Assembly: GCA_021613535.1 (NCBI GenBank)
Contig: CP075496.1
Span: 13,950,001 to 14,014,000, forward strand
Direction: 5' to 3'
Origin: Adineta vaga
Lineage: Eukaryota; Rotifera
DNA: 64,000 nt
Below are positions 39,292-50,591 of this stretch, piece by piece; within the stretch, counting starts at the first letter, position 1, and each line of letters starts with the position of its first letter. The translations under genes and the position numbers were made by a program. The notes under the pieces are model-generated. The model was not told where the DNA came from, did not search any database, and saw nothing but the letters and a program-made list of their open reading frames with translations.

Positions 39292-39669
39292 ATGATTCTT
39301 CGAGTGATGTTTTTCCTAGTCATTATTTTATTCATTGATATAACAGATTCAACAATGAATAATAAAAAAAGTCCGTCAATGTCTTTTACACGTCGTCGAC
39401 AATTAGATGAAACATTTCGTCGATTAAATCGACAATGTGAACAAAAAGAAACATGTCAAAAATATTTATTAATCAATTCACAACCTTCAGATACTTCAAT
39501 TCAACAACATCAAAAAGAATTAACTGAAATCAACATGATTAATTGTGTACGTCGTTGTATAACAAATGCATGTTACCGTGAAATTTATGAAAAAGATCCA
39601 TTGGAACGTGGTGAAATTGATGTTCGAGCGAATCATTTTAAATCATGTTGGATTAAAGAACAAAAGTAA
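39292..39669 (+). CDS. Small secreted Cys-containing protein
   Basis: 125 residues. The N-terminus MILRVMFFLVIILFID is a clear signal peptide. The mature part is basic, then has Cys in RQCEQKETCQKYL, NCVRRCITNACYREIY and SCWIKEQ (six in all), so three disulfides are possible. The block NPLERGEIDVR-like (here DPLERGEIDVR) followed by a conserved Phe-Lys-x-Cys reminds me of a short, uncharacterised, conserved animal secreted family, but I cannot name it. The ATG comes right after a tttag acceptor, as for a spliced-leader or 5' UTR intron site. Intronless. Confidence 0.75.
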   Translation: MILRVMFFLVIILFIDITDSTMNNKKSPSMSFTRRRQLDETFRRLNRQCEQKETCQKYLLINSQPSDTSIQQHQKELTEINMINCVRRCITNACYREIYEKDPLERGEIDVRANHFKSCWIKEQK

Positions 39670-40011
39670 ATCAATTTATTTATCATTATGATATTATTAT
39701 ATTTGTAAATTTAATCTTCTTTTCTCAGATAACTAAGTCAAATTATTAACATAATTCAATGATTTTTAATATTAAATTTTCTTTGTGTAACTTGATATTT
39801 CTATTGAGAGGCTTTTAATCAGTTAGTATGTGAGACATGCATGAAAAATTTTTCATCAATATTATCGAGATATAATTGAAAACATGTTTCAACTGTCATA
39901 GTAGCAATTCGATTGATTAATGACCTTTATTGACATTTTACGAACATAATTCAATCTCGTATTTCGTCATGTATTATTTTATTTATTAGTAAAACAACAG
40001 AAGAATGAAAT
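39670..40011. other. Convergent intergenic stretch
   Basis: 3' flanks of the secreted-protein gene and of the UGT pseudogene. AT-rich; nothing recognised. Confidence 0.5.
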
Positions 40012-41325
40012 TTATTCTATTTTTTGTTTTCGTGTTTGTTGAAAGCATCTTTTTAATAAATAAATTGGGATGCTAATGGGTAGGATAATGATTAAATCGA
40101 TCAAATATCGTTGATAGAATGGTAATGTATTTTGAAATAGTGTATAACGATCTAAATTACCTTCTAAACTGATTAAAAATTCGATGTCTTCTATAGCTTG
40201 TCTAATTCCACCAGCATGTTTCATTTCAAGTGACATTATTCGAGTATATTTCATTTCTCCACATCATCATCATTTTTGATGTCACATCATTAGTTGTAAA
40301 AGTGTATTTATGATATGCAAATGGCTTTTGAAATGATTCTATGATTGATGGTGGTTGAAATAATGATTCTCCAACACCAGAATGTTCGTTTGCAATAGAA
40401 TTCAAATATTGATCCATACATGAAGGTAAACATAATAGAGGTTTTTGAAAATATAAGGATTCAACAGTGGAACCCATTCCACAATGACTAATAAAGAGAT
40501 AAACAGACGGTTGTTGTAAGATCCATTTTTATTGGAAGATTTGATGATAATTTTCATCTGTATTTTCGGTGAGTATGGTTTTGAAGTGATCGAGGTTTGT
40601 ATTTCGATTTTGCTGTTAGGAAATTTTTTAATGTGAATATTTCATAATATGATCCGAGAATTTGTGGTAATTCTTTGATTATTGTAGAATATATTGTAAA
40701 CAATTTTATAAAGATTGATGGAATCGTACGTATAGTAAAAGCAGCATTGTACAATCGATATTTAAATGTTGACAATTGTGTTTTTGATAATAAGGAAAGA
40801 TTATCTGGGAGATTCATATCGAAAATATTCGTATCTTTTTCTGCTATTTGTATGACACATGATGTATTGGCATCATTGCAGAGATTATGTATACCTTTTG
40901 TTAATTGTGTACCTATAATAACATCAAATTGTTCTTCCATGACGAGATGTACTGTTTTATTCATTGAAAGAGCTACAGTTTTACTTAAATCAGATTTAAA
41001 ATGAACGATACTATCCAGCATTGAATGATCTGTCAAATATTTAAATATTTCTATCTTTTCCCTATCATTAAACAACGTATTCCTTGAATCATTCAAATAG
41101 ATAAGACGAAGTGAGGATATATTCAGATGCGACTCTACATTTATGTAGGGTTGGGCATCAATATCAGTTACAAATGTTAAATTATGATTTTTCAGTCCTT
41201 TTGCTAATTCAAACATTGGAATTACATGGCCAGCTAGCTGCACCTACAGTCACCATTAACACATTTAAGCCGAAAGTCTGAGACATAAATGTGAAAATTA
41301 AATATACGATTATACGAGTAGTCAT
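40012..41325 (-). pseudogene. UDP-glycosyltransferase pseudogene
   Basis: The minus strand starts with a signal-peptide-like MTTRIIVYLIFTFMSQTFG and LNVLMVTVGA, then an agct duplication (41232-41239) shifts the frame. The protein resumes as GHVIPMFELAKGL, the typical N-terminal UGT motif. The N-terminal acceptor domain reads on to about 40554. About 150-200 residues covering the domain linker are then missing and an in-frame stop occurs. The C-terminal donor domain resumes with FISHCGMGSTVESLYF, matching the UGT signature HCG.nS. A further one-base shift lies near 40250, before the C-terminal LEMKHAGGI. The last part ends with a membrane anchor (YLIDLIIILPISIPIYLL) and a basic KQKIE tail. UGTs conjugate sugars to small lipophilic molecules; this copy cannot encode one product. 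Confidence 0.85.
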
Positions 41326-41817
41326 TGTAAAAAAGAAACATCCAGTAAAAACAAGTATCCGAATAACAATATATGACCTGTTCTTATCACATTTTCTTTT
41401 ATTGAAAGCTTTTATCAAACAGAAAATACTTTAGATTATTTACCTTCTAGATAAAAAAAAATCTTAACAAAATAAGGATTCCAATAGAAAAGCGAAAAAA
41501 TGTAATATACAGTACTACGGCATGATAGGAATATTCTTATGAACTCTATCAATATCACTAAGTTTCCATTCTCAATTGTGCGTTCTAACAGACACCAAGT
41601 AACTTCCAGAAAAGTTCTTATAACATTTGAGGTAATTTGGACGAAAATGGAAAAGTTACAAAGATCTCAAAATTCGAAGGGTTTGTACCCTTCTCCTTGA
41701 GTAAAAATGAAATAAATATCTTCTCCTTAGTTAGACCAATGAAAGATCATTCTGCATTATTAATTAGCTCCTATTCATCTAATTTACAAAAAACGCATAC
41801 TATTCATTCTCAAACTC
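41326..41817. other. Intergenic stretch between two pseudogenes
   Basis: Upstream flanks of the divergent UGT and nuclear-receptor pseudogenes; no further gene fragment recognised. Confidence 0.4.
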
Positions 41818-42727
41818 ATGAGTACTAACATAAATCTAACAACATTTTCATCTTCATTTTGTCGAGTATGTGAAGATATAGCAAAGAAAAGTGACAATCA
41901 AGTTTTAACATGTAAATCATGTAGATTATGTTTTCGAACATATGCATTATTATCATTCGTATACGATTCTATTTTGATCATCAAACAGAATTATCTATAT
42001 TTAAATGTTTTCATAGGATAAATTATCATGTGATCGAAATAAGAATTGTATTATAACACAATCAACACGTATAAGATGTTCAGCTTGTCGTTTAATGAAA
42101 TGTTTTTGCACATAATCAATCGACATTAACTTAGGAACAATGAGATATTCTATCAGCTGCTATTCATGCTTATGATAATATAAATCAACTTCTTCAAGCA
42201 AAATGACTTTTAGAAAATCAATCATCTCTACCTGATGAATTACGTTTTAAATCTTCGATCATGTTAGAAATGATTAGTTCATTTGTTCAAGGTATTCAAC
42301 CATAATGGTAGAACATTTACCCTATTTTCGATCATTATCATTACATAGTCGTGGAACAGTAATGAAATGTAAATTCTTACCTGGTGATGAAATTTTTCGA
42401 ACGACTACTATCGATCTTTACGGTTCGGATTATGGCACAATGGCTAAATTAATATGTCAACGATTAGAAGAAAATTTCATATTTGTTAAAATTCTTGTTT
42501 TAACATTAGATTTTCCAAGTAATTCTTCAATTGTTATTTATGATTCAAAAGAAGATTTAGAATCAATAATATCTTCAACAGATTATATTCATATACAAAA
42601 TACTTATGCGACTATTTAATGGGAATATATGGTTTATCATTGTGGTTTTATTGATGCTGTTCGACTTTATGATCGAATGATGAAGAATATGTTAGATATT
42701 TTAAAGAACAATGAAAAACTCATATGA
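41818..42727 (+). pseudogene. Nuclear hormone receptor pseudogene
   Basis: A receptor DNA-binding domain is recognisable. First finger: FCRVCEDIAKK...LTCKSC; then RLCFRTYALLSF, an intron (about 41963-42017), and the second finger DKLSCDRNKNC...RIRCSACRLMKCF with the right Cys spacing. The frame then breaks (stop in KCFCT). Ligand-domain pieces follow in shifting frames: LPDELRFKSSIMLEMISSF, EHLPYFRSLSLHSRGTV, then an in-frame stop (TYATI, stop) directly before WEYMVYHCGFIDAVRLYDRM. At least four lesions are visible. The DNA-recognition helix reads CKSCRLCFR rather than the usual CEGCKGFFR. Clearly not a functional ligand-regulated factor as assembled. Confidence 0.85.
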
Positions 42728-42884
42728 AAACTTCTTAGAAGTCAATTATTTCATTTGATAGTTTGAAAAAGAAAAGTATTCAATAGAAACTATGTCTTAA
42801 ATAAAAAGTCTTTGGAGTAATATTTACGCAGTTCGAATTCAATAGAAAATATTCTTATCCAGATTGTTAACAAAACTATGTTTT

Positions 42885-43940
42885 TCAAGTCATTTTATAA
42901 CGTCGTTCCATTGTTGGTCGACTTATTCGAAACCACATAATAATCGTTATTAATTGTAAAATGAAAACAAAAAGAGTAAAGATAAGATCTTTGATTAAAT
43001 TTAATTCAATTTCTTGTGATAATTGAGAAAGAATATCTTCATAAACAGCATTTGCTTGACAATAAGCTAGAAGAAAGATTGTTAAATGAAAACTATGATG
43101 TGATTGACCGAATACATCGAATCCACCGGGATAAAATCGTTCTGGAATTCTTCCAATAAATATCAAACCACTTAAAATAAACGAAAGAAATTGTAATAAA
43201 TGCCAAAATAATGCTTTCTCTTCATGATCATTCAGAACTTTCTTAGAATCTAATAAAACAAATGTTGAATAAAGTATTTTCAATATTGGCCAAAGTTGAT
43301 AAACATAAACAAGCAAAACACCTGAACATTGTAAACATTTATGTGAGAAAGGATATGGACGACGATAAAATGTTTTACAAAAACATGCAATTGACAAGGA
43401 ATATAAAGTAATGATACTTAATTGAATATAATACCATGTTTCATTTGATGTCTAAATGAATAATATTAATCGAAATTTTCAATGGAAAGAAAAACGCAAA
43501 AATCTTACTTGATTATCTTTATATGAAAATTTGTAAAGGATAAGTCCGGATGTAAAACCATAGAAATTAATTCCGAAATAATCTAAATAAAATGAACGTA
43601 AATGATCAGCTAATGTTCTTGAATGAAGTAGATGTGCTTGAGCAGAACATAAAAGCATCGTACAAGCACCGAAACAATTGTAAAGAATATAAATACAAAG
43701 TATCATTGAATTTGTATGAATGATTAACTGAGATAATTGTTGAAAAATTTGTCCAAGTAAAATCAATGTACCAAGTAAATGAATCCAAACAGAAAATGTT
43801 TCATTATGTAAAGAAAATAATGATCGATAATAATAAGAATAAGGTTGATTAGGAAGACGAAAACCAGAATGAATATATGGTTCAACATAAATATCTAAGA
43901 CATCGTCAGCACGTAATAACATTATTCTATTATTTGACAT
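42885..43940 (-). CDS. PAQR-family seven-transmembrane receptor (progestin/adipoQ type)
   Basis: Two exons, 43940-43509 and 43451-42885, joined in phase 0 give 332 residues. Starts MSNNRIMLLRADDVL. PAQR hallmarks are present: YIHSGFR near the N-terminus, HNETFSVWIHLLG, SAQAHLLHSRTLADHLR with a metal-ligand His, YFGINFYGFTSGL, and RIPERFYPGGFDVFGQSHHSFH with the remaining conserved His. Seven or more hydrophobic helices. The combination resembles the membrane progestin receptor (mPR) subgroup of PAQRs, which respond to steroids at the plasma membrane and share a zinc-site fold with ceramidases. Ligand cannot be inferred. Intact. Confidence 0.9.
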
Positions 43941-45922
43941 TTATTTTTTCCTCTCGTTCTATTGTGTCGATAGAAAATGACTTCATTAAAAGACATAACG
44001 AAAAACGAGACAAGAAGTGCTTGCTCAAGATAGACGAAACTATATTTGAATAAGTTTGTGTATATGCTTATTTGTTAGACGTCAATAATAATAATAATAA
44101 TACGAACATATTCAAATATCCGTTGTTGTTGTTGATCGATTTGATCGTGATGATAGATAAAAAAAAATAGAAGATTGTAGGAGAAATTTTAATGATTATT
44201 TCCTATGAAGAATGAAGGGAAAAAGAAATTCTAATTTGTTTCAAATAATCAAAATAGGGGAAGTTGAGAAATAAGATTTTTCTTTCTAATCGAATTAGTC
44301 ATCGTTTCATGTCGAATAATACCGGATGGTTTTAATGCGGATATTCAAATTAGATTTTAACATTGTTAGGAAAACATATAGAAAAAGGATGAGATAATTT
44401 AAATCAAGGATCAAACAATTATTTCTGTTTTTGATTAAGACTCTTCTCTCTCTCTCTCTGACCACGATGATTCTAAACGGAGGAAGACTCGATTTACAAA
44501 CTGATCACTTCACATGAGAAGGGAGAAAAAAGAAGGACTAAACATTAACTCGCACAAGCACTTGAACACATAAAAAAAACTACCAATAGAAATAGTGTTT
44601 CGAGAACAGCCGAATCCAGAGGATTTCTTTACTTTCTTGTAAATAGTTTACCAATAACTTATTGAATTGGTTCAAATCAAGAAAATATTTCTTCCATTCT
44701 ATGACATATTAGTTGATCAATAATATACAATGAATAATTCATGATTCGATTCGAATCTTATCTGATTAATTTGACATTTAAAAGAAGAAAAGCAGAAATG
44801 TATTGGTTTTCTTAATCAATAAATATTAAATAGGAACATATCTGTTTTTTGTTTTATTTTGATGTTTATCAATGATATATTGAATAATCTTGATCGACAA
44901 GATTATGAATAACAAACGAGAAAATATTTGAATAGCAAAAAAAAGTTTGTAGTATAACAAAATAAACTTTTTCTTATTTACGACGTCTGTCAATAAAGAT
45001 GACATGTCAATTTATACAAATATTTACGCTTTATTTCATCTCTTATTCCAATGACAGTTGAGTTCATCTGAATATATTTTCCTTTTGTACAAGACGAAGT
45101 AAATCATAATTTTCTCAGGACAATTGTTTTTATTTCTTATTTATTCTTATAAGATCACAGTATGTTGATGTTTATTAAATTCTCTTCTAACGAGAAACTT
45201 ATCACAATGAATATATTTTCAAACGAGACAAGAGTTTATAACTACAAACAAATTACAAGGGGTGTGACTTGTATCGAGATACTTTACCTACGCTCAATCT
45301 CTTCTATTCCTTTTCTATCTCCTAATATTTCCTGTAAGTCTCACACCCACCTTTCTATATTCTATTCTGTCAATAGACTAGAACTGTTGAATGTCATTTT
45401 TAATATGTCCTTCAGAATTGATTTGTGTCGCGACATAGGTAGAACAGTTTAAGTAAAGAATTACGTCAATAATTTGATTTCAATAAATTTTGACGCTTAA
45501 AATCAAGGTTAGATATAGACGTTGTTGATTCTGTAAAGCGGATATGTAAATAGAATTTTTCTAGATCAAGTTAAAGATACTAACCATTCCGAAAAAGGAA
45601 ATAATTTGATCTAAAAATATATAAACGATTTTTCTTAGCAATTAATTTTCTCATTCTCTTTTCAAAGGAATGTCATTCGTTCGTTTAGACAAGGTTACTT
45701 TTTTTTTTTTTGTATTCTTATAATATCGACATCAAACATTTATTTTCTTATTCAATTCATTTGGAAAAATTTTTATTATCGAACCACAATTACGCAGTTC
45801 TTTTATCATTAAAGATAATGAGATTTCTTCAAGAAAGAGATCTTATCCTTGAACTGAAAATCTCTTCTCGTACCTTTTCTTAATTAAAACCAAGACATTT
45901 TTCTTCTTCAGAATCTCTAATC
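43941..45922. other. Intergenic region, 2 kb
   Basis: Upstream of both the PAQR gene (minus) and the first GPCR (plus). It has a taa run near 44090 and a CT run near 44445. The frame at 45162-45452 has no recognisable content. A ttcttcttcag acceptor-like site lies 11 bases before the GPCR ATG. Confidence 0.5.
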
Positions 45923-46990
45923 ATGCATCAAATCGATACAATATCTAATCTCTTAATGATTATCGCCGGAATTCTTATGTATTTCTTTGGTTCAATTGGA
46001 AATATTCTCAATATTTGGGTATTTTTCATTTGGTCACGTTCACCTCGAAAATCGCATAATCATTGTCGACATAGTCAAACAAGTAATAGTTCATTATATT
46101 TACTTGCTTCATCAATTGCTAATCTATTTGTTATTCTTTATCCATTATTAACACGTATTATGTTCGATGGTTATCATTATCGTGTTACAACAAATAATGT
46201 TATGATACTTTGTAAATTACGTTTCTATGTTTTACATACATTTGATTTAATTTCTTTAACATGTATTTGTATGGCAACATTTGATCGATATTTAGTTTCA
46301 TCAAGAAAAGTTCGTTTAAGAAAATTAAGTACACGAAGACAACAAACAAAATTAATTATTTTATTTATATTTCTTTTCATTGCTTTACATAGTATACCCA
46401 TACTTATCTTTTTTGATGTTTCATCAAATGGACAATGTACAATTCTTTCAACAAATTATTTATATTATTATCTCTATACAATACAAATTGTTCTTCATGG
46501 AATTTTTCCAATTATATTTCTTTCAATTTTTGGTTTATTAACATTTAAACAATTGAAAAAAATTCAAACAAGACATCATCATAATAATCATCGACGTACA
46601 CAAGGAGGAATCAGTAGTGATAAACAATTATCACGTATGCTTTTATTAATGTCTATGGCAATAATATTATCATCAATTCCATATTGTATTGAACAATGTC
46701 TTCATGTATTGTTTATTCAAGATAATCGATTAAAATCTTCATATTTTTTTCTTTTTCATGTTATTTCTCATATCTTATATTATACAAATCCAGTTACAAG
46801 TTTTTATATTTATTATATTTCAACACCAAATTTTCGTATTCAAATAAAACGTATTATTTTTTGTAGAAATCAAGTTCATTATGTTCTTTATTATCAAGTT
46901 ACACGTGTTTCTTCATCACAAAGTACATCTGTTAATATTTATAGTAAAACATCTCTTAGTGAACATCATTCCAAATTTAATACATCATAA
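45923..46990 (+). CDS. Rhodopsin-like GPCR 1 (bdelloid-expanded type)
   Basis: 355 residues, single exon. Seven hydrophobic helices. TM1 carries GSIGNILNIWVFF (the conserved N1.50). TM2 reads LASSIANLF with Asn where class A receptors have the sodium-site Asp. TM3 starts with the disulfide Cys (CKLRFY) and ends with DRY in ATFDRYLVSSR. ECL2 has Cys in NGQCTIL. TM7 has NPVTSFYIYY instead of NPxxY, followed by the family hallmark ISTPNFR. A peptide receptor of the FMRFamide-like kind is the nearest general resemblance; ligand unknown. First of four same-strand homologues over 11 kb. Confidence 0.88.
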   Translation: MHQIDTISNLLMIIAGILMYFFGSIGNILNIWVFFIWSRSPRKSHNHCRHSQTSNSSLYLLASSIANLFVILYPLLTRIMFDGYHYRVTTNNVMILCKLRFYVLHTFDLISLTCICMATFDRYLVSSRKVRLRKLSTRRQQTKLIILFIFLFIALHSIPILIFFDVSSNGQCTILSTNYLYYYLYTIQIVLHGIFPIIFLSIFGLLTFKQLKKIQTRHHHNNHRRTQGGISSDKQLSRMLLLMSMAIILSSIPYCIEQCLHVLFIQDNRLKSSYFFLFHVISHILYYTNPVTSFYIYYISTPNFRIQIKRIIFCRNQVHYVLYYQVTRVSSSQSTSVNIYSKTSLSEHHSKFNTS

Positions 46991-48020
46991 ATCATCAATA
47001 TTTTAGGCTCAAATCAAAATCGTCAACATCTATTTGAATTACTAAATGACGATTTTTCTTTTCTTATTTATTGTACAATAATCGATGAATTCCATAAAAT
47101 GATTTTTATGTTTCAAATAAATATTATTAATAAATGAATAGTTTCTATGTCATTTCTCATAAATTCTGTCTAAGTACATACGCAAAGAACATATGAAGAT
47201 TATGAGGTATTTTAAGTATCAAGGGGATGTGTAAAGATCTTCAAGGAATTCAAGAAACTAGAGTTGACTAGTTGTCTGGTAAACAATTCTTATGGATATA
47301 GAATGATTAAATATCTTTTCATTTAATCAAATATGATGATTTTCATGGCAATTTGGAAATACGATGAACGATTGTAGGAATGAATCGTATTATTTTACAA
47401 TTTTATAAATAGATGAATCTTGAAATTTATTCTTATCAGATTTCACTAATCTAAAAAGAGACTTTCATTAGACATATATGACAGAATTCATTATTAATGA
47501 AATTTTCCAAAAATACGAGTACCTATATAATCGTCTGTTTTCTATTAAAGCTAAAAGAGAATCGTACATTCAACCGATAAATAATGCGTATTATCAAAGG
47601 TAGCAAACTATTTCTAGTACTGTTCAAATAGATTATCATGTTGTCGTATATCTTCTGTAAATATGAAAACCGTCTCTGCATAGAACTAATCTTTTATAAT
47701 CAATTTAAAATGTTTTTGTATATTTCATCTTATTTAACAATTTTTAATTAAAATAGATAATCTTTGTCATGCAAAGTATTGTACCTACGAAGATATCTTA
47801 ACAATAGTTTTCTTTCGTTTTTATATGTACATATGAAATTAGATTTTACTGAAACTTGTTTTTTTTGTCTATAATTGGATCGTCTTTTTAGAGTATGAAA
47901 GAAATGTAATGAAGAAAATTATCTTTCTTCTTTTTCTCTGTCATATAATTAAAATCAAGTACTTTGAAAAGTTTATTATCATTAATTCTTTTCTACAAGT
48001 ATTCAATTGACTATTTCAAT
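46991..48020. other. Intergenic region between GPCR 1 and 2
   Basis: About 1 kb AT-rich; nothing recognised apart from the flanking UTRs. Confidence 0.5.
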
Positions 48021-49013
48021 ATGGTGAACTCTACAATGAATAACATTGAATTTGTATCTCGTCAATTAATGATTATTCTTGGCATTACAATGTTCATCTT
48101 TGGTTTCATCGGAAATATTCTCAATATTCGTGTTTTTACTCTTTGGTCTCGTTCACGAAGAACAACCAACAATGCCAATGTCAACAATCGAACAAATAAT
48201 GCTTCTCTGTATTTACTAACATCATCTATTTCAAATCTGATCATCATTGGATATTTATTACCAACTCGAATATTATCTGATGGTTATCAATATCGAGTTA
48301 CACAAAATACCGTATTGGTTTTGTGTAAACTTCGATATTATTCATTACATACATTCAATATGATTTCGTTGACATGTGTTTGTATAGCAACATTGGATCG
48401 ATACTTGATTTCATCACGAGATGTTCGCCTTCGAAATCTGAGTACAACAAGAAAAGGAACTAAATTTATTATTTGTATGATTCTGTTAACATTTGGATTA
48501 CATAACATTCCAATCGGTCTTTATTTTGATGTTTCACATGATGGAAAATGTGTGATTTATTCTGATGTGTATTTGTGTTATTATCGTTATACAGTTCAAA
48601 TTATTCTTCATGGAATTTTACCCATCATTTTCTTTTCTTTCTTTGCTTTTCTCATCTATCGACAATTAAAATCAATGAAAAGTCGAGATAATGAACAACG
48701 ATTTGTTATTGTTGATAAACAATTATCTCAGATGCTTTTGTTAGTGTCAATCACTATGATTGTGTCTTCAATTTCATATTCCATTGAAAGTATTTATGAT
48801 TTGATGATTGGTATTCATAGAGAAGAAGAATCAAATTATGTATTTTTATATCATATAGTATCTTCACTCTTATTTTATGGAAATTCAACTTGTAGTTTTT
48901 ATATATATTATATTTCAACACCGAATTTTCGTCATCAAGTACGAAAGATAATTTGTTACAAAAGAAATTCTGCTCAACATCGAAAGAATCAAGTGAATAC
49001 AATAACAATGTGA
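48021..49013 (+). CDS. Rhodopsin-like GPCR 2
   Basis: 330 residues from MVNSTMNNIEFVSRQ; I chose this ATG because the open frame upstream only adds a TTG-initiated stretch. Helix motifs match its neighbour: GFIGNILNI, SSISNLIII (Asn at the D2.50 position), CKLRYYSLHTF, ATLDRYLISSR, and a Cys in DGKCVIY. TM7 has NSTCSFYIYY, so even the Pro of NPxxY is lost, then ISTPNFRHQ. Glycosylation-type NST at the N-terminus. The most divergent of the four receptors here. Confidence 0.87.
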   Translation: MVNSTMNNIEFVSRQLMIILGITMFIFGFIGNILNIRVFTLWSRSRRTTNNANVNNRTNNASLYLLTSSISNLIIIGYLLPTRILSDGYQYRVTQNTVLVLCKLRYYSLHTFNMISLTCVCIATLDRYLISSRDVRLRNLSTTRKGTKFIICMILLTFGLHNIPIGLYFDVSHDGKCVIYSDVYLCYYRYTVQIILHGILPIIFFSFFAFLIYRQLKSMKSRDNEQRFVIVDKQLSQMLLLVSITMIVSSISYSIESIYDLMIGIHREEESNYVFLYHIVSSLLFYGNSTCSFYIYYISTPNFRHQVRKIICYKRNSAQHRKNQVNTITM

Positions 49014-49274
49014 ATTTCGTTTTGTCATTGAGTAAAAAAGAAGCATTGCTGTTTATTCATCAAGAGCAAACATTTTTTGAATTCCTCTCTCATAAATTTG
49101 GCCGACAATCGTCACTACGAACAATTAAATATTATTTGAATAACTCTTCATTGAATAATAATTGTCAAATAAAACATCTTATCTTTATTTAAAACAAAAA
49201 CATATTATCTTCAATAGAACAAAAAAGATAATTGTTATGTTTATTTTCTTTTCTTTTTTTTTTCTCGATAAACT

Positions 49275-50591
49275 ATGTCACAATTGTGTGTTATTTCAAT
49301 GTGTAAATTCAAATCATCAACGATATGTTCTTGTTGTAATAAAAATCTTTGTATCGATCATTTAAAAGAACATGATGAATTAATTCGAATTCGATTAGAA
49401 TGTTTAAATAATGAAATGAAGAATTTAATTGAAGAAATTCAAACCATCAATATGGAAAAGTTAATTGAAATCAATCGTGAAAAACTTTATCAATGGAAAG
49501 AAAATTGTTATGAAATCATTGAGAATTATTATGAAGAAAAATGTAATGAACTTCAACGATTTTGTTATGAAAAATTCGAACAACAACGAAAAGAACTTGA
49601 TCAATTACAAATTAGAATAGATAATTTTAATTTAAATGAAAATATTTCTGAAAAAGATCTTCAATCTTTAAAAATATCTCTTCATGATTTTCAACAAGAT
49701 ATAAATCAATTAAAACAAAAAGGTATTCAAATAACAATTCAACCATTTCTTTTAAATAATCAATCAATTTCAATTCTAAATTCTAAACCAGATGCATTTA
49801 ATATTAATCAATCAATTCTTTCATCACCCTATCGTACAATTGAATGTGTTAATGGTTGGCAATCTGAACTTGCAAGTAACGATCGATTAATTCTCTTTAG
49901 TCTTGCTGATAATTTATGTTTATTCGATCGAGATTTAACATTAATTAAACAATCATCATGGCCATTTGAATGTATCTATGATATGTGTTGGTCATCAACA
50001 TTATCAAATTTTATTATTCTTACTGAAAAGAAGAAAATCTATCGAATAAATGAACTTAATTTATCAATTGAACGTATTTATGGTATTGAAGAAAAAGATT
50101 GGTTATCTTGTACATGTTCAGAAACATATTTATATTTAACAACACGTGATATTGGTACAGATATATTTCAATATAAACTTTTACCATTAATTCGTCCAGT
50201 TAAACAATGGCAACCACCATATTCTTGTAAACCACATGAATCAATTCATACAATTCAATATAATAATCAAACACTTGCATTGATTATTCGAGAACCATTA
50301 GGTGGAGTTATTGATATTGAACTTCGTTCAGCAGTAACATTCAATCGACTTTGGTCACTTCCATTAGATATTCGAAGTTCAGGACTTTGGTCAAGAATTA
50401 ATTGTTGTTCTTTACAATATAACGAATGGTTAGTTGTTGATACAACTACTTCACGTCTTTTTCATATCAATCAAGATGGAAAATTGAAAAATATTCATGA
50501 ATATCATTCGAAATTGAACAATGCAATCATGTTTCGTTCGAATATATTAGTTATTCATTTAGGATCAAAAGTTAATTTTCATCAATTATAA
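49275..50591 (+). CDS. B-box-like / coiled-coil / propeller-like protein
   Basis: 438 residues, single exon. Residues ~5-37 have a Cys/His cluster (CVISMC..., CSCCNKNLCIDHLKEH) like a reduced B-box. Residues ~40-150 are a long Glu/Lys-rich coiled coil. The rest shows repeated blade-like segments with W/F and turns (CVNGWQSELASNDRLILF, WPFECIYDMCWSS, RSSGLWSRINCCSLQ), suggesting a beta-propeller-like domain as in TRIM-NHL proteins. There is no RING, so ubiquitin ligase activity is not expected from this sequence alone. The CNKNLCIDHLKEH arrangement is one I associate with a large bdelloid-specific family. It sits inside the GPCR array on the same strand; the link may be only positional. Confidence 0.75.
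   Translation: MSQLCVISMCKFKSSTICSCCNKNLCIDHLKEHDELIRIRLECLNNEMKNLIEEIQTINMEKLIEINREKLYQWKENCYEIIENYYEEKCNELQRFCYEKFEQQRKELDQLQIRIDNFNLNENISEKDLQSLKISLHDFQQDINQLKQKGIQITIQPFLLNNQSISILNSKPDAFNINQSILSSPYRTIECVNGWQSELASNDRLILFSLADNLCLFDRDLTLIKQSSWPFECIYDMCWSSTLSNFIILTEKKKIYRINELNLSIERIYGIEEKDWLSCTCSETYLYLTTRDIGTDIFQYKLLPLIRPVKQWQPPYSCKPHESIHTIQYNNQTLALIIREPLGGVIDIELRSAVTFNRLWSLPLDIRSSGLWSRINCCSLQYNEWLVVDTTTSRLFHINQDGKLKNIHEYHSKLNNAIMFRSNILVIHLGSKVNFHQL

Noticed and set aside
45162-45452. 96-residue plus-strand frame
   Set aside because: No similarity to any family I know and no splice or promoter context.
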